Below are positions 5,370 to 8,571 of a stretch of DNA of 8,571 nt, piece by piece. Each line of letters starts with the position of its first letter. The first letter of the stretch is position 1. The notes under the pieces were generated by a model, which was given only the letters and a program-made list of their open reading frames with translations, was not told the DNA's origin and searched no databases. The position numbers and the translations under genes were made by a program. Source of the stretch: Sulfitobacter donghicola DSW-25 = KCTC 12864 = JCM 14565 (GTDB lineage: Bacteria > Pseudomonadota > Alphaproteobacteria > Rhodobacterales > Rhodobacteraceae); assembly GCF_000622405.1 (NCBI RefSeq), contig NZ_JASF01000007.1, positions 1 to 8,571 on the forward strand. The letters run 5' to 3'.

Positions 5370-5729
5370 ATGGCACGACCTAAGATCGACCCTGCCAAAA
5401 GACGCACCGAACAGGTGAGCCTTGCCCTTTCCCCTATTGAGCTTGGGAACCTCAAGACCAAAGCCAGTCAGGCCGATACGACCGTGACAGCCTTCGTCCG
5501 TGCTGCCGCGCTCGGACAGCGCGTCAGTGTCACAAAATCAACCGCGCCTGATTTTGTGACCCGTGACGAGTTACGGCGGATTGGGGTAAATCTGAACCAA
5601 ATCGCCAAGGCATTGAACGCCCGCAAAGATGCGTTGCCCGCCTCGCTTGTATCCACTTGCGAGAAACTAGACGCCCTCTTTGATAGGTGGCTGGATCATG
5701 ATCCCCAGAGTAGCCCGCGCAGGCCGTAG
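5370..5729 (+). CDS. mobC: MobC-family relaxosome accessory protein
   Basis: This 119-residue protein belongs to the bacterial mobilisation MobC family, small DNA-binding proteins that bind oriT, help open the strands and assist the relaxase. The N-terminal part (about 10-50) looks like a ribbon-helix-helix: a basic PAKRRTEQVSLALSP strand followed by two helices ending TAFVRAAALG. The conserved C-terminal MobC motif ELRRIGVNLNQIAKALNA is at about 68-85. The ATG at 5370 is preceded by AAAGGAG with an 8-base spacing, so the in-frame GTG at 5352 is not used. It directly follows the putative oriT and overlaps the relaxase gene by 32 bp, a common arrangement of translationally coupled mobC-mobA pairs. 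It may also repress the divergent promoters, which is inference. Confidence 0.93.
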   Translation: MARPKIDPAKRRTEQVSLALSPIELGNLKTKASQADTTVTAFVRAAALGQRVSVTKSTAPDFVTRDELRRIGVNLNQIAKALNARKDALPASLVSTCEKLDALFDRWLDHDPQSSPRRP

Positions 5730-6933
5730 CTTTAAAGGCGCGGCGCGGTATTACCTTCACGATAAACAAGCCGACACTAACGAGCGCGTGGCGTTCATCG
5801 AGACGGTGAATTTGCCCACAGATGACGCGCATCGTGCGACCGCCCACATGATCGACACTGCCACCCATGCAGCAGAGCTGAAGCAGGCGGCAGGGATCAA
5901 AGGCGGGCGTAAGATGCAATTCCCCGTCTATTGCTATTCCTTGGCATGGCACCCGTCAGAAACGCCGACGCGCGAGGAGCAAATACAGGCCGCGCATGAC
6001 ACGCTCAAAACCCTTGGTATCGACGATCGGCAAGCCTTGATCGTTGGCCATCGCGATACGGATCATCCGCATGTGCATGTCATCGTGAACAAGGTTTGTC
6101 CTGACACTGGCCGTTCGGCTGTCATGTCTAACGATCAGGTATCCTTGTCCCGATGGGCAGAGAAATACGAACAACAGCGCGGCCAAGTGTTTTGCAAAGA
6201 TCGGGTCGAGAACAACAAAGCCCGCAAACGCGGTGAATGGCGGAAAGATGACAGCCTGTCACGCCGCCAGCACTATGAATGGAAAAAACAGGAATCCGAT
6301 AAGCTATGGTCAGACTACCGCGCGGATCGTGACGCGGCGAGCGCATCGCGGCGTGGCCAGTACGACGCATTGTGGCAGCAAAAGCAGGATCGTTTCGCAG
6401 CTCGCAAGGCTGAGAACAAACAGCTTTATAAACCTATCTGGCGGGACGTGTTCCAACGGCAGCGCAAGGAGCTGAAAACCTATGACACCAGTCTGTCAAA
6501 GCGCATTGGGTTTGCTCTTAGCCAGAAGGACAGAGGGAAGCTGATGGGGGTTGTTCGCGCCTTCACCGCCGATCAAGGGCAACGTCGGGATTTTCTGGAC
6601 ATGCAGGCGCAGGAACGCGCTCAGATCAGCGAAAAGCAGTCGCAATCTATCCGTGACGCTGGCCGTGAGGTCACAAAGGCATGGCGGTATGATCGTGACC
6701 AGCTCAAGGCGATGCACAAAGAGCAGGATGCGGCGCGGCTGGATCACTACAAGGGGATGTCCGATAAGCTGTGGGAGAAGGGGCAGGGTGATGCGGCCAA
6801 GCAGGATTTTGACCGATCAACCGAACCGAAGAAAGCTCGTGATCCAGAGAACCAGAAACGCCGTTCAGCGCGTGATATTATGCAGGAGCAGCGTGAGCGT
6901 TCCCGAAAGAGACCGCGCAGGCCGAGGCGTTGA
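5698..6933 (+). CDS. mobA: Relaxase (mobilization nuclease, MOBP/VirD2-like)
   Basis: The relaxase nicks oriT, stays covalently attached through a tyrosine and pilots the strand into the recipient. The 411-residue protein has an N-terminal relaxase domain (1-about 170). The metal-binding histidine motif is HRDTDHPHVHVIVNK at 118-132 (H118, D120, H123, H125, H127, N131). Y18 or Y19 in ARYYLHD is the likely catalytic tyrosine. The C-terminal 230 residues are highly charged and helical, with three 22-residue repeats centred on W204, W226 and W248, and end in a strongly basic tail (RSRKRPRRPRR). There is no primase or helicase domain. The ATG at 5698 has AGGTGG 8 bases upstream; an in-frame TTG at 5680 is less likely. 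Assignment to MOBP rather than MOBQ rests on motif appearance and is less certain than relaxase itself. Confidence 0.93.
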   Translation: MIPRVARAGRSFKGAARYYLHDKQADTNERVAFIETVNLPTDDAHRATAHMIDTATHAAELKQAAGIKGGRKMQFPVYCYSLAWHPSETPTREEQIQAAHDTLKTLGIDDRQALIVGHRDTDHPHVHVIVNKVCPDTGRSAVMSNDQVSLSRWAEKYEQQRGQVFCKDRVENNKARKRGEWRKDDSLSRRQHYEWKKQESDKLWSDYRADRDAASASRRGQYDALWQQKQDRFAARKAENKQLYKPIWRDVFQRQRKELKTYDTSLSKRIGFALSQKDRGKLMGVVRAFTADQGQRRDFLDMQAQERAQISEKQSQSIRDAGREVTKAWRYDRDQLKAMHKEQDAARLDHYKGMSDKLWEKGQGDAAKQDFDRSTEPKKARDPENQKRRSARDIMQEQRERSRKRPRRPRR

Positions 6934-6950
6934 TTATGGCTGGCTGTTAC

Positions 6951-6967
6951 CATCTAGTTCTTAGATG
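6951..6967. terminator. Small inverted repeat between converging genes
   Basis: CATCTA-GTTCT-TAGATG is a perfect 6-bp inverted repeat at the convergent ends of mobA and the small A+T-rich gene, whose stop codon it includes. It lacks a T-run, so a terminator role is only weakly supported. Confidence 0.25.
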
Positions 6968-7514
6968 CTGGAGGCAATAGATCACTTCCAGAGTTTTCTG
7001 GCGCGGAGTTCTCTTCGCTTAGGAAAGTAAAGATTTGATCCAGATCACGGGCTATGTAGATTTCATTGCCTGTCTCGACTTCTTCAGACGGTCTAGAGAA
7101 GAAAATTTTGTCGCTATATATTCTTGCTGAACTAGAGACATTAACACTGCACACCAAAGTGTACCTCAATTCACTGTCAGCCATCTCTTGTGCTGTGTTG
7201 AGGTACAATCCATTTCTCCCAGACCCGTATATTTGTTGTGCCCTAGAGAGGGAAATTCGGAATTTCTCACTTTTATAGCTGTGTATATTCTCAATATCTT
7301 GAAGGTTTGCCCCTTCAAGGAAGTGAATATTAGAGGGGTACTCTTCGAAAGATAAGATTTCTTCGAAGGCCTCTTTGAACATTGGGCTCGTGCAATTGAT
7401 ATCGCTAAGGTCCGAAAAAATGAATTTTTCATATGGGCTTTGTCTCGAACTTACGAGATATGCGACGACGGTAACCGAAATAGCTACAATAGCAGTGATG
7501 ATAGATTTATTCAT
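6954..7514 (-). CDS. Unrecognised membrane-anchored protein coupled to repA
   Basis: I do not recognise this 186-residue protein. Residues about 4-22 (IITAIVAISVTVVAYLV after a short MNKS) form an uncleaved signal anchor or signal peptide; no lipobox cysteine follows. The rest is hydrophilic and presumably periplasmic, with two cysteines (C41, C122) that could form a disulphide, an acidic surface and a proline/serine-rich low-complexity tail (170-186). The gene begins 5 bases after the repA stop. Its likely ribosome site (GTGGA) lies inside the last repA codons, so it is co-transcribed and translationally coupled with the initiator. It is clearly more A+T-rich than repA and mobA, suggesting separate acquisition. 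An entry-exclusion or cargo function is possible; nothing in the sequence proves it. Confidence 0.8.
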   Translation of the reverse strand: MNKSIITAIVAISVTVVAYLVSSRQSPYEKFIFSDLSDINCTSPMFKEAFEEILSFEEYPSNIHFLEGANLQDIENIHSYKSEKFRISLSRAQQIYGSGRNGLYLNTAQEMADSELRYTLVCSVNVSSSARIYSDKIFFSRPSEEVETGNEIYIARDLDQIFTFLSEENSAPENSGSDLLPPASKN

Positions 7515-7519
7515 TGTTA

Positions 7520-8533
7520 TTATCCACGTTGGCTCTTAGCCTTTTTACAATAATTCACGAAGGCAGCACCCGCGTTTTTAGGTGGGTTGCCTTTGCCTGC
7601 CTCTGCCCTTGCATAGCTCAGCCAGTTGTCGCGTAGTGCGTAGTAGTCCCAGCCTTTTTCACGGGCAATCTCGCGGGCTTTTTCGTCTGCCCATTCGGGG
7701 ATGAAAATATCCTGCCCCAGCTCGATCTTGGCCGACCGAGGGCGGAAGGTCACAAGGTCTTTGTCATCCAGTTCGATGCGATAAAATGGCGTGTGATCTT
7801 CTTCGATGATCTGGCGCAAGTTTAGGCGAAACCGTTTCAGAGGCGCGTTGCTTCCTGTCTTGGCTTGCAGTTTTTCGAGGCCGATATGCCATTTTGAGGA
7901 CTTTCCGCAATGTTTGCGGGCAATCTCATATATCCGCCGTTCCAAGGGGCGACGCAGGCGGAAGTAGTCTTCTGAGATGCTGACAATCTCATTCGATTCA
8001 ATCGCGCGCATGAACCAGTCGGACAAGATGACTTCGCAATAGTCGAGTCGCATCCGCTCGTCGTCTTTGAAGACGAAGCCACTGCCTGACTCGATGAGCG
8101 AGAATACTCGTGTTTGCGCCTTTCCGCCTGTTTTGATGTTGGTCACGAACTGAGTACCAGCGAGGCGCACAAACGCATCTTCGAGGCGTTTGTACTCGAT
8201 ACCGCCCGTCTTGCGGTTTGTGGCAATCATCAGTTCACGCGCAGAGAACCTGACGGTTTTTCCGATCTCTTTGCCTTGGTTCTTCATCGCCATCAGTTGA
8301 GAGACGCAGAAAATCAGAATGTCCTTGTCAAAGATCGTGGGCAGGCCGTTTCCAGAAGGCACGATTTTGAGTTTGTGGTCGCCGTTCTGATAGGTCAGGT
8401 GGCGGTGGTCAGGCTTCGTGGCAAGGCTAAAAATCGGGTGTTCCATCGAGGCGGTGTCGTCCTTGGGGACAACATCGGAAATGTCGAGAACAAAGAAATC
8501 CTTTTGAGGGTGTCGAATGGGAAGTAAAGCCAT
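7520..8533 (-). CDS. repA: Plasmid replication initiator RepA (RPA family)
   Basis: This 337-residue protein is a plasmid initiator of the replication initiator protein A type common on alphaproteobacterial plasmids. It binds the iterons and recruits host replication proteins. Two winged-helix-like regions are visible: about 65-145 (IFDKDILIFCVSQL, then FSARELMIATNRKTGG with YKRLEDAFVRLAGTQF), and about 165-260 (LSDWFMRAIES, RRPLERRIYEIARKHCG, FRLNLRQIIEED). A C-terminal module (about 280-331) contains WDYYALRDNWLSYAR and the AGAAFVNYCKK end typical of the family. The ATG at 8533 lacks a good ribosome site and lies 20 bases from an iteron, so expression is probably low and self-repressed by RepA. 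A later ATG (residue 30) is possible but would remove N-terminal sequence without a better ribosome site. Length fits the family. Confidence 0.93.
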   Translation of the reverse strand: MALLPIRHPQKDFFVLDISDVVPKDDTASMEHPIFSLATKPDHRHLTYQNGDHKLKIVPSGNGLPTIFDKDILIFCVSQLMAMKNQGKEIGKTVRFSARELMIATNRKTGGIEYKRLEDAFVRLAGTQFVTNIKTGGKAQTRVFSLIESGSGFVFKDDERMRLDYCEVILSDWFMRAIESNEIVSISEDYFRLRRPLERRIYEIARKHCGKSSKWHIGLEKLQAKTGSNAPLKRFRLNLRQIIEEDHTPFYRIELDDKDLVTFRPRSAKIELGQDIFIPEWADEKAREIAREKGWDYYALRDNWLSYARAEAGKGNPPKNAGAAFVNYCKKAKSQRG

Positions 8534-8552
8534 GAATCGATGCTATCCGATT

Positions 8553-8571
8553 TTCGTTATATCGGGAACCG
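8553..8571 (+). repeat. Junction-side iteron, immediately upstream of repA
   Basis: This 19-base copy is identical to the iteron at 6-24. If the ends are joined it lies 24 bases before that copy, which supports a circular molecule. It begins only 20 bases from the repA ATG, so RepA bound here would cover the repA promoter region and probably represses its own gene. Confidence 0.9.
8556..8561 (-). promoter_or_regulatory. Candidate repA -10 element inside an iteron
   Basis: On the repA strand the proximal iteron contains TATAAC (5 of 6 matches to TATAAT), 22 bases before the ATG. The same hexamer is in the next iteron (9-14). No convincing -35 was found, so the promoter is tentative. If real, RepA binding to either iteron would block it. 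Confidence 0.4.

Noticed and set aside
5530..5952. Minus-strand open frame of 140 codons across mobC and mobA
   Set aside because: It is antisense to two well-supported mobilization genes and has no family features.
6551..6964. Plus-strand open frame of 137 codons within mobA in another frame
   Set aside because: The mobA frame is continuous and carries the repeats and basic tail; the alternative frame has arginine/serine-rich shadow composition and no ribosome site.
8114..8527. Plus-strand open frame of 137 codons opposite the repA start region
   Set aside because: It is antisense to the conserved initiator, without ribosome site or domain features; it reflects repA codon bias.

Overview
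The window looks like a complete small circular mobilizable plasmid of 8,571 bp from an alphaproteobacterium, most likely a member of the Rhodobacterales (Roseobacter/Paracoccus-type). The reasons are the RepA/RPA-type initiator, the MobC/relaxase pair, the soluble TraG/VirD4-like protein and the mid-range base composition. The host is an inference from gene types; no search was possible. The case for circularity is direct: the last 19 bases are an iteron identical to the one at 6-24, and joining the ends gives a 24-base iteron spacing, close to the 22-25 seen inside the array.

Replication (7520-8571 and 1-180): repA runs on the minus strand and starts just beside seven iterons that span the sequence junction. 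The array ends in a perfect DnaA box and an A+T-rich stretch, forming a typical iteron origin. A small A+T-rich gene for a membrane-anchored protein follows repA after 5 bases. From 181 to 560 there is no credible gene, but the DNA is rich in structure: a 9-bp tandem repeat, three consecutive hairpins, and a 160-nt interrupted inverted repeat with its own inner hairpin.

Maintenance and cargo (564-2333, plus strand): a Phd/Doc toxin-antitoxin pair lies under a promoter containing a long palindromic operator. It is followed after 18 bases by an unrecognised seven-helix membrane protein.

Transfer (2457-6933): a central control region (about 5240-5345) holds a divergent promoter and inverted repeats that probably form oriT. 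To the right, on the plus strand, lie overlapping mobC and mobA (relaxase). To the left, on the minus strand, lies a VirD4/TraG-type coupling ATPase with no membrane domain. It overlaps by 4 bp a gene for a two-helix membrane protein, and a helix-turn-helix/coiled-coil DNA-binding protein follows about 100 bp further on. No type IV secretion channel genes are present, so the plasmid would bring its own relaxosome and coupling protein and borrow a mating channel. The most interesting idea here is that the coupling protein is split into a soluble motor and a separate membrane anchor.
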